64,000 nucleotides of DNA from Certhia americana (lineage: Eukaryota > Chordata > Aves > Passeriformes > Certhiidae), in assembly GCA_018697195.1 (NCBI GenBank), contig CM031857.1:56413238-56477237 (forward strand), given 5' to 3'. Below the pieces are notes generated by a model. The model searched no databases, was not told the origin of the DNA, and saw only the letters and a list, made by a program, of their open reading frames with translations. A program made the translations under genes and the position numbers. Positions within the stretch are counted from its first letter, which is position 1. Every line of letters starts with the position of its first letter. Below, piece after piece: positions 26,741-38,564 of this stretch.

Positions 26741-29700
26741 GGGGAAATATGGTGTCAAAAGCCACCACAGCCATCTGTCACCAGGTATTCTGACACCTGA
26801 AGTTTGTTACCTTGGAAATGTCCAGATGTCAGTCCTAGGTGAAGTGACTCCCATGCTGAGATTGTGAAGAGCTTTGGTTTAATAAAATAAGGCATTATCA
26901 TAGGTATTAGTAATACTAGTTTTGTTATTACAGCTTGCTTGGCACATCTTCCAGTTTTAAAGGCCTGGAGAAACCTGACAGCTGATATGGGGATTAATGT
27001 TGTCATTTGCTATGATTACCAGCAAACCTTTCATTAAATTCATTGCTGCAAGGTAAACTGTATTTCCACATTTGCTCTTGTTCTATGGCTGCAGCAAGCT
27101 GTTAAGGTAGGACTTGGGATTTAGCTGTTTCAACAGAAATGTGGGCAACTGATTCACTGTAATTTGGCTGTCATGCTATTTGGCATTTGCTGGTTTTTTT
27201 TTCAGTGCATACAGATAATGATTACTGCACAGGCACAGTTGTATAAGCTAACTTTCGGGGACCTTCAAGGCACCACTCTGGTTCTGATCCACCTCTTATC
27301 AATAATTCTTTCTCTTTTGAAATGACTGAAGTACATTCTTCATTCACCAGGCATTAAGTGAAACATATGAGTTTCAAACATCTACGGTGAAAATGCTAGA
27401 TGGAAACAAAAGGGCAACTGCTTCGTAGTTATAGTTCTACACAGCATCAATATGCCCACTTCCATTAAAATATTGCACATGAAAGGTTATAGGAAAGGCC
27501 ATGCTGCAGCAATAGTTTGATTTGTACTGCTTTTCTCTATAGAGTATGTAAATCCTGTCTTAATTTCATCAGATGATATGCCAGCCTAGAAGAGGGCATG
27601 CAATTAAGAATGAAAAAAGCACAAATAAACAGTGCCATCTTTTGGGCACTGCTTAAACTCCACATATATTAAATTCCAGATCCAAGTAAGGTATGAATGT
27701 TATACAGGAATGTGCACGCACGTGTATCCATGTAGCAGGTGATTTTAGAGTATCAGTTTTTTTGTCTCTTGAGAAATAATGATGGAGACTCAAAGCCTGA
27801 AATTGTCCATCCAGGTTCCTGCAGCTGATCACTCCTCTGCTGTGACATCCCAGGCTCCAGCAGCATGAGGTACAGAACAATGCTGTTTCTGAGTCTGCCT
27901 GTGCCATCTCCCTGCTGGATGTAAATCCTATCAAGACAGATGGATGGCTGGATATTCTTGTGAATTTTTTGTGTTTTGAAACACAAGGAAAGTGAGAGTA
28001 AGGTAGAAATGCAGTGTTTTCATTTCTGTAAGGGAAAAGCTTCATATTTTGCCAACATGAAGTCCAAAGAGATTACATGCAATTTCAGACTGCAAATTTC
28101 TTTTCAGGTTTTCTAAAGAAATCTGCATAAATAACCTTCCCCCTGATGGATACAGGCCTCCCCACTGTGATCCACACTTACACCACTGCTGGGATTAATT
28201 ATTATAACACATTCATGTGAGCAGAAGGAGGGCCCAAAACAAGCTCCACTCCCATCAAAACAAGCCTTCCAAACCATAAGCACCACCACCTCTGTGTCTC
28301 AGGCACCGACTTAATATTTTCAGAATGCCACAACAAATTTCATTGGTTGTCAGGAGTAATTATATGCCCATTTGGATAAGAGTCAGGTGCACAAAACTCC
28401 TCTGAGAATCTGATCCAACCTTGAAAAAAGATGGGGTGTTCAGCCACACTTTTCTAAAGATACCCATAGAAAGAGTTATACAAGGTTAAGGGCTAATTAC
28501 AGGATGATGGGAAACTGCTGCCCTTACCACTGATATTTGTGCTTTACAGTCATCACTATTATGGCTGCATCATGGCTGGTTGTAAGCAAGCAGTCAGCTC
28601 CCTGGGTCATCACAAGGGATTAGGCAATTCTTGAAACATGCGGGAGCACTCTGGCCAAGAAAGGACTGAAAAAGGACATAGGACACTAGCCAATCTGCTT
28701 CCAGGTAAATGTTAAATAATAATTTGTACCCAAATTGGGCAGTGAGATCATTGATCATGTCTGTGTTTAGTCATGATTAACATAACCTCTCAGGTCTTAT
28801 TATTCAGTAATTCTGCATGAATTCAGTACACTGTGAGTTCAGAAGGTCAAGCTCTGGCAGCTCCTTCCCTGGCCTCCTTGGAGACACAGCACTAAACCCT
28901 GGAGTGTTATGCAAACACTGTAGTCTTGCCCCTGGATCCACCAGAGTAAGCAAGGACAATAAGGCAGAATATTCAGAGATAGCCATTACTGATGGAGCCA
29001 GGAAATGAAGAATACAGACAGGCAGACAACACCTGAGCTCAGGCTGGAGGGGGAAACAAAATAATTTCTTTTTTTGAACAGATTTTTAAAGATGATTAGG
29101 CTCCTAAAGCTTCAGGAATTAGCGGGGGTTTGTTGTTTCTGAGGTTCAGCTGTACAACACTCAATTTTCTTTGACAGACACATTCCTGTGCATCTCCTGG
29201 TCTCAGTGCTCTCTCCTTTCTTTCTCCTGCACAGCTGTGTGGTGGGAAAGCATTTTACACTTACATTTCCAGATAAAGGTAGGGAAGACCTACACAGAAA
29301 GTGATATTTCCGGGAAAGGAGAATTAGACTATAAAGCTATGTATTGGACAGGGGTCCAAAACAAACCCATTTAATTTGGAGATCTCCAGATTCCCACTGC
29401 AATTCTTTACCTTAGCTATGTTCTCGGTGATGACCATCTTTTCAGATTAGTTTTCTCCAGCTAACACTGTTCTGCTCTACATTTTTCTTCTTAGCATCAT
29501 CAGATGCTGAATTTGTTAATATTTTCCCAAAGATACAGAAAATTTGAGGTTTAATGTGCTCACTTTATTTCTGAAAATTGATATGCTCTGCTCTCTTACT
29601 CAGAGTTTGGCAGCAGTGGCCACAGCCCAGTTGTGCATGGCACACATTGCACATTGCAGAGAGATCAGCACACAGATTTGCCTACTCTGCTTACCAAGCA

Positions 29701-30905
29701 TATCATTTACTGCTTTGCAAACAGTAAAAGTCCTGATTAAATTCAGGGTTTGTGTGTTTGCCAACCTGACTTGAGTTTGTAGTCAATGGAATCAAAATTT
29801 CATTAGAACTGGTGTACGCTCAAGAATAAATCATTATCTTTCTTATCTGCAGGCTCTCCAGTGGCTTGCATGCATTGTTTCTGTGTGCAAAGTCTTTTAC
29901 TTGAACTAGTTCCCAGTTATAAATGTTGTATCTAGTTGCTTTCTGGTGTCAAGAATACGTTATTTGACACCATTTGTCATGGATACATTTTCAAGTTGTT
30001 CTTTTCAACATTACTGTAATGTTGAAGGCCTTTGATCAGCCAGGGGAATGCTACCTTAGGCATCTGCTGCAGATTGGAAATTACAAAAGAAATTAAGAAA
30101 GAATCAAAGAAGAGGTGGAGCCCTTTTTAAACAACTGGATGAAGTATCTTGACTGAAGCTCTGGTTCTCAAGGTGGGGTTTACCCACTCCAGCATCTGTT
30201 CTGTTGCTCAGGCAAGCCAGGAGATTTCTGGGATATGTTGAGAGCAATTTTAACAGGCAGAACATCTAGGGAGGTATTCAGCCAGTTCAGATGTTTGTGG
30301 ACAATTAAGTACTAACCAAGGATGTGATAACTGAGAGCACCCTTGGCTGTTGGGACCACGAGCTGGTAAAGCCTATGACCACAGGAAGTGAGGAAGACAA
30401 ATGGTGCAAAAATTTGTTATGAATGGAAGGAGAGTGAACAACAACTTTTTTTTCAGGGCAGTAGTAGGCACAATCTTGTGGGATTTTGTTCAGAGATCCC
30501 TGGAGATTTGGCTGTGAAAAAACCCTTTGTAGCACAATAATAGTCCACCCCAATGAGCACATCAGAGCACGTGGCATTGATACAGCAGGAGTGGCCAGCA
30601 TGATTGAACAGGGAAATTCCAAGCTCAAATGTCAAAAAGGGATATAGGAAAGGGGGGAGCAGTGACAGGCTGTCAGGAAAGAAGATAAAGACACTGTGAG
30701 AACATGACAGGAGGGAAGTATGGTTGAAACGTGTGTGAAAGGCAAAAAGAAGTAAAAAGAGCTTGAATCGTCATGACTCTCTGGACTCACACGTCCTCAA
30801 GAGATTCACTCCACATAGAGTTCTTGCTTCACAGTTTATTATGTCAGCCTTGCACCAATAACACAGAGACAGATGGAATTATTTCAGAGGGAAAATAACA
30901 TTGTC
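26741..30905. other. Intergenic, nothing recognised
   Basis: Open frames on the minus strand at 27653-28045 and 30305-30635 lack recognisable motifs or splice signals. Confidence 0.6.
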
Positions 30906-30937
<32 letters not shown>

Positions 30938-30952
30938 GATTGAAAAAAATGA

Positions 30953-30983
<31 letters not shown>
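30906..30983 (+). repeat. Paired poly-A tracts (A28 and A26)
   Basis: An uninterrupted A28 run at 30906-30933 and an A26 run at 30958-30983, separated by 24 bp of A-rich sequence. No gene-derived sequence or AATAAA precedes them. Origin unclear: microsatellite expansion or a retroposon tail. Confidence 0.95.
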
Positions 30984-30999
30984 GGCAATTTTGCATGAG

Positions 31000-31021
31000 A
31001 AAATTGAAAATTTTCAATTTT
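31000..31021. repeat. Perfect 22-bp palindrome
   Basis: AAAATTGAAAATTTTCAATTTT reads identically on both strands. It sits 16 bp right of the A26 run. AT-only apart from one G/C pair. Confidence 0.9.
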
Positions 31022-31362
31022 GGTCAAAAATGTTTTGATTTTCTGTCAAGAAAATTGAACAGACAGCAGTCCAGCTGCTGACTTGGAAAGCTCTTTCAGC
31101 TGTGTTTCACAGTGGCAAAAAGTCAAATCAACCAAAGCCTACCAACGGGGAAGCTAAAGGACACTCCATCTCCTTTGGTTTCTAGTCGGCTGTTCCTCCT
31201 CATTTACATGCCCAGGAAGGAAAGTTAAATTTTTCATCCTTATGCTTTGTGAATCCTGCTCATCACATCTCCAACCACAGGGCAGGAGGGCTGGCTACAG
31301 GGTAGCCCCTGCTACAGCTGCCAGAGCTATGGGGACATGTCCTTGCTCCTCTGACCCCCAAG

Positions 31363-31412
31363 AAACATGAAAACTGCTAGCTAATCTCACTTAGCTAGCA
31401 GTTTTCATGTTT
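31363..31412. repeat. Perfect inverted repeat, 22-bp arms, 6-nt loop
   Basis: Left arm 31363-31384 (AAACATGAAAACTGC...), loop TCTCAC, right arm 31391-31412, complementary at all 22 positions. The tip of the arms contains TAGCTAGC-like self-complementary sequence. The last 15 bases of the right arm, plus GACA, are repeated 24 bp further on. Confidence 0.93.
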
Positions 31413-31440
31413 GACATGTTTGCAGTTTTCATGTTTGACA
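31398..31440 (+). repeat. Tandem 24-bp direct repeat
   Basis: GCAGTTTTCATGTTTGACA occurs at 31398-31416 and again at 31422-31440, a 24-bp period. The first copy is part of the right arm of the adjacent inverted repeat. Confidence 0.9.
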
Positions 31441-34400
31441 CCCACTAATAAGAGCTTTCAGATGAGCAGCCAGAAACCTTCCCCATGAGGCTGCTTTGAG
31501 CCTTGGCATCTCTTTTGTAATTTCCACCTCTACTTCATATGTTTTGTTGGTTTGTGTTTCTCTTTTCTTTTAATCCAAAGCCTTCCCTTATGAAGAACCA
31601 TCAGTTTCCAGGCCAGTTTAACCACAAGTTGCTTCTGCTGAGTCCTTCAGGCCACATTTGTATAGAGAAGAGTTCCAGGGATGAGTGTGAGGCCAAGTCC
31701 ATAGGTGGGCTCCAGGCCACCCTGCAGACAGTTGTGCCCTATGCAGAGCAGAGCTGCAGCAGCAAACAGCAGAGCCACAGCCAGACAGCACACAAAGCAC
31801 AGGAGCCTATGCCCAAATTTTCATCCTGCCCCTCTTTCATTTAGTAGCACAGCCATAGTCTTTGGCACTGACCACAACCTTGCTTCAGACCACTCCAAGC
31901 CGTGTCTATTGACCTGGGGGAACGCACAGCATCTTCTGAACCCTCCTTAGTCCTTTTGACACTAGAAGAGGTAATGTCTCCCTCTGGGCTCTCATCTTCT
32001 AGGAGCACAGCAATAGCCTGTTTTCCCCTACTCCTGACAATTTGTGCAGCAGCTCCTGGAAGGCACCTGAGGGGTAACCCCAGAAACCTGGGATTTGCCA
32101 CTGATACTGAAAGCTGTACCCACCAGGAACGCAGGCCTACCTGGACCACTGTGGTGGTATAAGGACTTAAAGTGGGATTTTAAAATGTCTCAGAAATCTA
32201 ATCCTCACATGAGTGGCACTTCAAAGGCAAAGGACCATTGTGTCCTACTAGTGTCAGTCCATTTTATCTAAGCTGTTAATGGCAGTGTTTCTCTGACATT
32301 GTAATGCTTAAACATTTATTAGGGATGTGTTTTATCCAGTTTTAGCCAGCCCAAGAATTCTCTTGGAGCCTTTCATGCTGCTGATGTTCCAGGGAAGCAC
32401 AAGTAACAGTTAGTTCAGAAGTGAGAATTTTTATTTGTGAATGTATATATGTAGAAAACATTTAAAAACATATATATATATGCTTGTATGTATGTATTTC
32501 ATCATAATTCTACTGCCTAATTTGCATTGACATTTTGAGAATTTCAGCTCCTAGGTGAAAGTGGCATTTTGGGGAAATAACCTACAGATAACAAAGTAGA
32601 ACAGAGTGTGAATATCTGCACCTTTTCTAGGAGAAATTAAATGAATAACAGCTTGACACAGTTGAACTGATTTCCAGGACTAGAAAGAAGGCGATGAATT
32701 CTAGCATGTGCTGAGGTTATACCAGATAACAGCATCATTTGAAATTTTACCAGATAACCCATTTCCTGCTTCAGACTCTTTACGATGTATTTCAAATGAA
32801 GAGGAAATTCTAGGTAGTGCAGCTGCCTTGCTGTGTTATACCACTCCAGTCTGCCAGTGGCTGATTTCTGGTGCAGTTTTAGCGCTGTGGATGCTGGCGC
32901 AGAGTGTGATAAGCAGCATAGATCCTGGTTAATGCAGATACTTCCTTTGGCTCTGCAACTGAGGCCAAATCAGAAACTGCAAATACCGCAGTATCTACCC
33001 CTTGCTTGCTAAGAAACAGCTGCTAGTGCAATGTGTCCCTAAAAAGTCCTAAATCTAATCCCTTTATGGTCCATCTCATTTGGGGAACTCGGCTGTTTTA
33101 GGGTGAGAAGACTGATAGGAAATAGAAGTCTGCTTTGATCTTAAGAATATTTAGATTTTAGACACAAAGCAAGAGAAGGAGAAAAGGTCTTTCTAGGGAC
33201 AGAAGTGGGGCTAACATGGCCTTAAACACAAGAGATAGAAGGACCCTGAGAGGATAAAAGTTCTTAGTTGTCTTAATCAGTGCACTAATTCTGGAGAAGA
33301 AGAGAGGAGGATGAATAACCCCCATCTCCCTTGGAGAGATGTATGCTGTTTTGTCTGTGCTGCAAAGAGGGAAAGCTTTCCAGGGTGTACCAGTAAGGGT
33401 CAAATAAAAACCCATTTGTCTCATTGACTGGCCCACTGGGACAAGTTATTTCAGCTTCATACCTAGCTTTGATCACAATTATTTCAGCAAAACCAAAGGA
33501 TTAACGAAAGAGCTCACCAGACTAGGGGTTACACAGGCACCAGAAAGCAGTCTCTGGGCATTGGTGGAGGCAGGTAGGACTCACAGCAGATGCAGACCAA
33601 AAAATAAGTCATTGTGGCAATGACTTTCAGTGCCAAATGGATGCAGGGCTCCTGAAGTGTGGCAAAGGGGTTGTTATGGGATAGCAAGATAAAAAAGAGG
33701 GAGAGGGACAGGGTATGGAGGAGAGGAGAGCCTTGAACTGAGCAGAGGTGGGTGGCAGAGATGTGAGCAAGGAGCAGGATGTGAGCAAGCAGTCAACACA
33801 GGGAGAGAAAATGAAGGCAGCAAAAGTCCCTGGCTCGCATTATCAAGCCTGCTGTCGGGTTCCCCTGGGCGGAGGAGAGACATGTTGTCATGCAAGTCAG
33901 CAAGGGTTAGACTCAAGTGGGGTCTTTCCCCACCAGACTGGGGCTTCTCCTACTTGGAGAAAATGTGGCTCTGTTTTATCTCTTCTCTACAGCCATCCCA
34001 GCATTGATCATTCTTCCCTACAGTCCTTATAGAATGGATACCTTCATTCCACACAGCAAACAGGAAAATTCAGAGGACAGTGAAAGAATTTCACTGCTCA
34101 GCTCTCTGGAAAATTAGTAGCTAAACCCTTGAGTTCAGCTTCAAAAATCTCAGCCAGATCAGTCACTGCAGTTTTGGCCAAGTGCATTATTTATGATCCT
34201 AAATAATGTCCCAGTTACTGTTTGCTATGACACTGAGTTCGGACTCACTGGGAATGTTAAGAAGAACCTGCAGATATCAACCTTTTCTTGCACAGAAATC
34301 AATGCTTGCAAGAATCAGCAGAGATATGTCAAATTGTCAGAGGAGTTAGTTTTGGTCAATTGATGACACAGACGTAGGGAGCATCTGAGGCTGCTTCTCC

Positions 34401-36916
34401 CGTTAGTGAGTCTAAAGAACCCAGTGAGTATTCTAGTGTTCATGTGTAATTTCCAAAAGCTACCTACTTTGCATGGTATTGTGAGGATTATTAATGTCAA
34501 AATGTTTCATTGGTGAATTTAGAAAGCTCTAAATTTCTCCTCTGACCCCTGCAAACCCAGGTGACTTCCAAACTTGCTGGAGGATACCTCCCCCTTACTT
34601 ATGCAATTTATAGGAATGGAACACAGAAAACCTGTGTTGAGTGTTCCTGCCCAGAAAACTTTAAATTACTCAGCTAAAACCACACGCAGCATCAATGTTT
34701 GCACCACCAATTATTTTGAAAAGGAAATACGTTTCCATTTTCATGAAGCAGAAGAAGATAAAGTGATATTTTATGAACTTCCTCTTATGTGTCAAGCTGG
34801 CTTGGCTGATTTTTGGATAGTACTTCACAGCGCTGGGTCTTTTCCAGGAAATGATACTTTACGAGCTTTTGAAACTCATACTTCCCCTCTTCACTAGTCA
34901 GAAAGTATGACCTAGTTTAAGTTACAGCTTGAAGATGTAACCTAGTTTCACAGGACTAGCCTGCACCAACTGGACTCAGCATTGTAGAATCTGGGAATCT
35001 TTCCTTCATGAAAAGTGAGTTGGATCGTTGCCTTGAATCATTGCTCCTTTTAATCTGCCCCCTGAAAACTTCAAAGTATTGCCTAATTTAGAAAGCTCAG
35101 GACAAAAAATATTTAGAGGTACTTGATATCCTAGATTTAACCTCAACAATATAAAAAGGCCTGAGCGATCTTCTGTAGATCCCTGCAAAGGATGGTTGTC
35201 TGAAGGCCAGTAAAAGACCATTTCACCAGTGAAGACACATCTGAGTAGCTCTGTGGTTGAGAAGCTTGAATACAAAGAATGACTGGCACTGCTGACATGG
35301 AAACAACCTGGGAAAAGCATGGTGTGGTGTGGGGAGGGCACAGATGCCCATTTTTTTCTTTCTCACACAAACAATATGCAATGAGGGAGGAAAATGCTTC
35401 CTTGGTTTTCTGGTCTCTCTACTTCATAGCTGAATATTTAAGCACCTCTAAACAGTGAGAAAATGCACTGTTTTATACAGAGCCTGAACTTATTTGTGGC
35501 TTGATGTTAGCACAGCAGTTGGTCTATTACCTCTGGGGCAGAGAGCACCAGCTGCTTTCTCTTTACATCTCTACCTGGATTAGGAGGAGTTGCTCAGATG
35601 GGAGCAATTCTAACCATGTCCAAAACAGGAGAAGATGCTCTCTTGAAAGCAAAGACAGATGGTGAGGGTGGGTCCTCTACATGGAAGTGGTCTGGAAGCT
35701 TTTCTGGAAGCAGTTTTTCTCTTAAATGCTGTGTCTCTAGCAGAGCACATCACAGCTCTAAGCTCAAAGGCATCAAAACTTTCATGAGCTTATCCTAACT
35801 GCTGATGACCATTTTCAGAGATCTCCATGTTGTTTCCCACTACTTCTCCAAATTTTTCACTAAAATTTCACAAATTTTAAACACTCCAAATATCTGAGAG
35901 CAATGCTCATTTTCACATCCAAACAGGTGAACAAGAGAGAATACTAGAGAGAAAATTTTGTATTGTTTAACCAAAAGAGCACTGCTATAATTAAAATGGA
36001 GCTTCTTCTAATGTTGAAATCTACACATGATCACATCCATCACATCAGTGGCTTTGGAGTGATAAGCCAGACTTTCAACAAACACCTCACTTCCATAGCA
36101 AAAGAAACACCAAAACAAGCAGCACTGAAATTCAGGAGTGATGCAGAATTTGAGCCTTCAGAGGCACGAACTGAGTTAATTTTTCTGTTAAGAAAAAATA
36201 ATGTACTTCAAACATGAGTATGGGGGAGCCATAGGGATGGTTATGTGTCATCTCCTTTGCATGTAAGTAGGAATGAGTTAGGTGAAAATGGTAATGCAGG
36301 GGTTACTTGCATCACCTAAATCTAGGTCACATCATGAAATTCAAAGAAAACTTCTGAGTTTACCAATACATTTTTAGCAAACACCACATTTCCGAGTATG
36401 CGGGAATTGATAAAATGAGAAATACCAGTACTTTGTTTAGCCTGGTCTTTTCTCACTTTAACATTAGTAGTGTGGTGAACTTTTGAATAAAGGTTATATA
36501 ATGTGAAAACAACACGTAGGAAGTGCTTTGGTCTACCCCAAATTTAGCTGCCTGTTTCCATGGCTGAAGCAGCATGACACTCCCTGTCACCTTCAGTCCT
36601 GTTCTACTCCCTATGAGAAGCCAACCAGCATGTGCTGGTCTTGATGTTCAACCCAAACTACTGACTCCAAACAAAAGCCCACGATGAAAGATAGTTCATC
36701 GGTAACCATTGGGCAACATCAACTATAATTACTTTGAGAGGAGGAGCTGGTATTAAACCCATGGTACATTCTTGGTGTTGGTCCTTATTTTAGTGGGTCT
36801 TATAGTCTGTTATTTTTTCCTCCCTCTAATGGCCAAGAGGGAGAGGAGATCCTGCCCTGGCAGTGGGAACTTGCTCCAGCAGACTCTTTGGTAACTGGCC
36901 CATTCCCATTGTTGAT
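31441..36916. other. Intergenic, nothing recognised
   Basis: Contains a short TA/TATG microsatellite near 32470-32495 and a GC-richer block at 31.6-32.15 kb with overlapping frames on both strands. No gene supported; a 107-codon plus frame at 34574-34897 has no domain I know. Confidence 0.6.
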
Positions 36917-37129
36917 TCAGACTGTCTCGTGTTGGGAACAAACCCACATTCGTATACTTTTTCTTTTTCTGTAAGAACTTAAATTACTTTTCATTGAATG
37001 TGTCTCCAGCCCATAATGGTCATAAAGGCCATCTGTGCTCCCGGGCATTTGGCTCACAAGAGGAGCAGCAGATGCTAACTGGAGCCTCCTCTGCTGGCCA
37101 CCTTTCAATTTTGTAAGCATCATCAATAC
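36917..37129 (-). CDS. Candidate terminal exon, unrecognised
   Basis: A pyrimidine-rich tract ending TTGTTTTTGCCAG precedes an open stretch starting at 37129. In one frame it runs 70 codons to TGA (VLMMLTKLKGG... ...MWVCSQHETV). In another it reads IDDAYKIERWPAEEAPV and stops after about 37 codons. Neither product is recognised and no partner exon was found. Shown only because the splice site and the open frame coincide. Confidence 0.15.
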   Translation of the reverse strand, partial: VLMMLTKLKGGQQRRLQLASAAPLVSQMPGSTDGLYDHYGLETHSMKSNLSSYRKRKSIRMWVCSQHETV

Positions 37130-38514
37130 CTGGCAAAAACAACACAAGTAGAACAAAAAAAGCCTCCTTACCACTATGGCAGACTTTCTGCCTGTGTCTT
37201 ATTTTACACAATGCAAGTGCCTTAGGTGTGGAAGTGTAAAAATCTCTGGCAAGTTGGGTGTGTCATATTACTTCTCCCTCACTAGATTATAGCCTCAAAA
37301 CTTGGCATGGAGCAACTAGTAGCCCTTGTGCCTATTCCTGGCCTGTTCCTGGCTGAGATCCCAACAAAAGATGGGTCATTCTGAATATTTGGTGAGCAAA
37401 GACCACCTTTTTTCGATTGTTTGCAGATGTTGTCGGAGACACTTGGTATCATCCTTTTAACACAGGTACAAAAATGCCCAAACAAGTTAATAATCTTTAT
37501 TCATGACAGACCTCACAATAGGTACAAAAATAAGGTATGTCACCAATGAGCAAATATTATTCTCAGGGCTCAGTTACACCTAGACTCTAGATGCTGTATT
37601 TGAAATAGATATAATAGAAAAAACATTATTTGTATTGTTGCTTTGTATTATAGCAGTTTTTACTGCACAGTGACAAATATTAAAAATATATAAAGAATAT
37701 ATTAAAATAGTGACCAACTAAAAAAGGCTTTAAAAGAAACTGTCTCATATAAAACTATTTATGATAACATTATTGATGTCAGCATGAAAAACATCCACTG
37801 ATTTAAAAGTGAGAAGCTCAGCCCTTTCTTACCAATGCAATATTAACCAGGATTAATAAAACTGAATGAATTGCAACAAGCAATTTATGTATTTTGGAGG
37901 AATTTTTTGCATTCAGCAAGTCTCACAGCACAGCTGGGCCAATAGAGTTCTCAATTATGTTTTTTATGTGAGCTGCTTTGTTTCACAGTCTCACACATCA
38001 GCAAAATCCTGCAAGTGTGCAGATGGCATATACCAGAGGACAAGAGCAAAATTGAGGAAATTTGTTTAGATATTTTCAAATAAATCATGGGGCATTTCTA
38101 TTTGGCTCATATTTTGTAGAAAAAAAAATTTAAATGTAATCTTAAGCCAAACTGAAAAAGAAAAAAAAAATAGCCAGATAACAAAACAAGAATAAAGTAA
38201 AGTGCTACAGGAAGCAGAAAGCTGGACTGAAGTCCAACATATTTCTGAGTGAAAAATAGTAATCACAATACTACTTTTTATATATACAATAAGACTAATG
38301 AGGTTTAAATAAAATTCTCTCTTTTTACATAGTAGTATGATAGGCCCGTTACATCTGAGAGAAAAATGCAGATTCACATAAATAGTAATTCACTTACACA
38401 TTTGCAGGTGACAAGTGACAAGAGGCAGTAAATTCAACAGTTGCTTTCAGGATATCGTAAATTAAAGATACTTTGTGCTACCAGAGAATTCTCTAATTTA
38501 TTATTCCCTGTTGA

Positions 38515-38515
<1 letters not shown>

Positions 38516-38562
<47 letters not shown>
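38516..38562 (+). repeat. Poly-A run of 47
   Basis: Uninterrupted A47, followed by GGAAAGAAAAGG. The preceding sequence has no AATAAA and no gene resemblance. Either a microsatellite or the tail of an undetectably old retroposed copy. Confidence 0.95.

Positions 38563-38564
<2 letters not shown>

Noticed and set aside
26544..26774. Open frames on both strands with repeated GLDWI or SNPIQ units
   Set aside because: They result from reading a GGATT microsatellite; a 15-bp period has no stop in these frames.
30305..30635. Minus-strand frame with SLFNHAGHSCC, loosely like the SET-domain NHSC motif of SMYD proteins
   Set aside because: The motif is interrupted by three extra residues, the flanking residues do not match the family and no further SET motifs occur in any frame.
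31841..32162. Frames of about 86-102 codons on both strands
   Set aside because: Mutually overlapping, without recognisable motifs, in a locally GC-richer stretch where stops are rarer.
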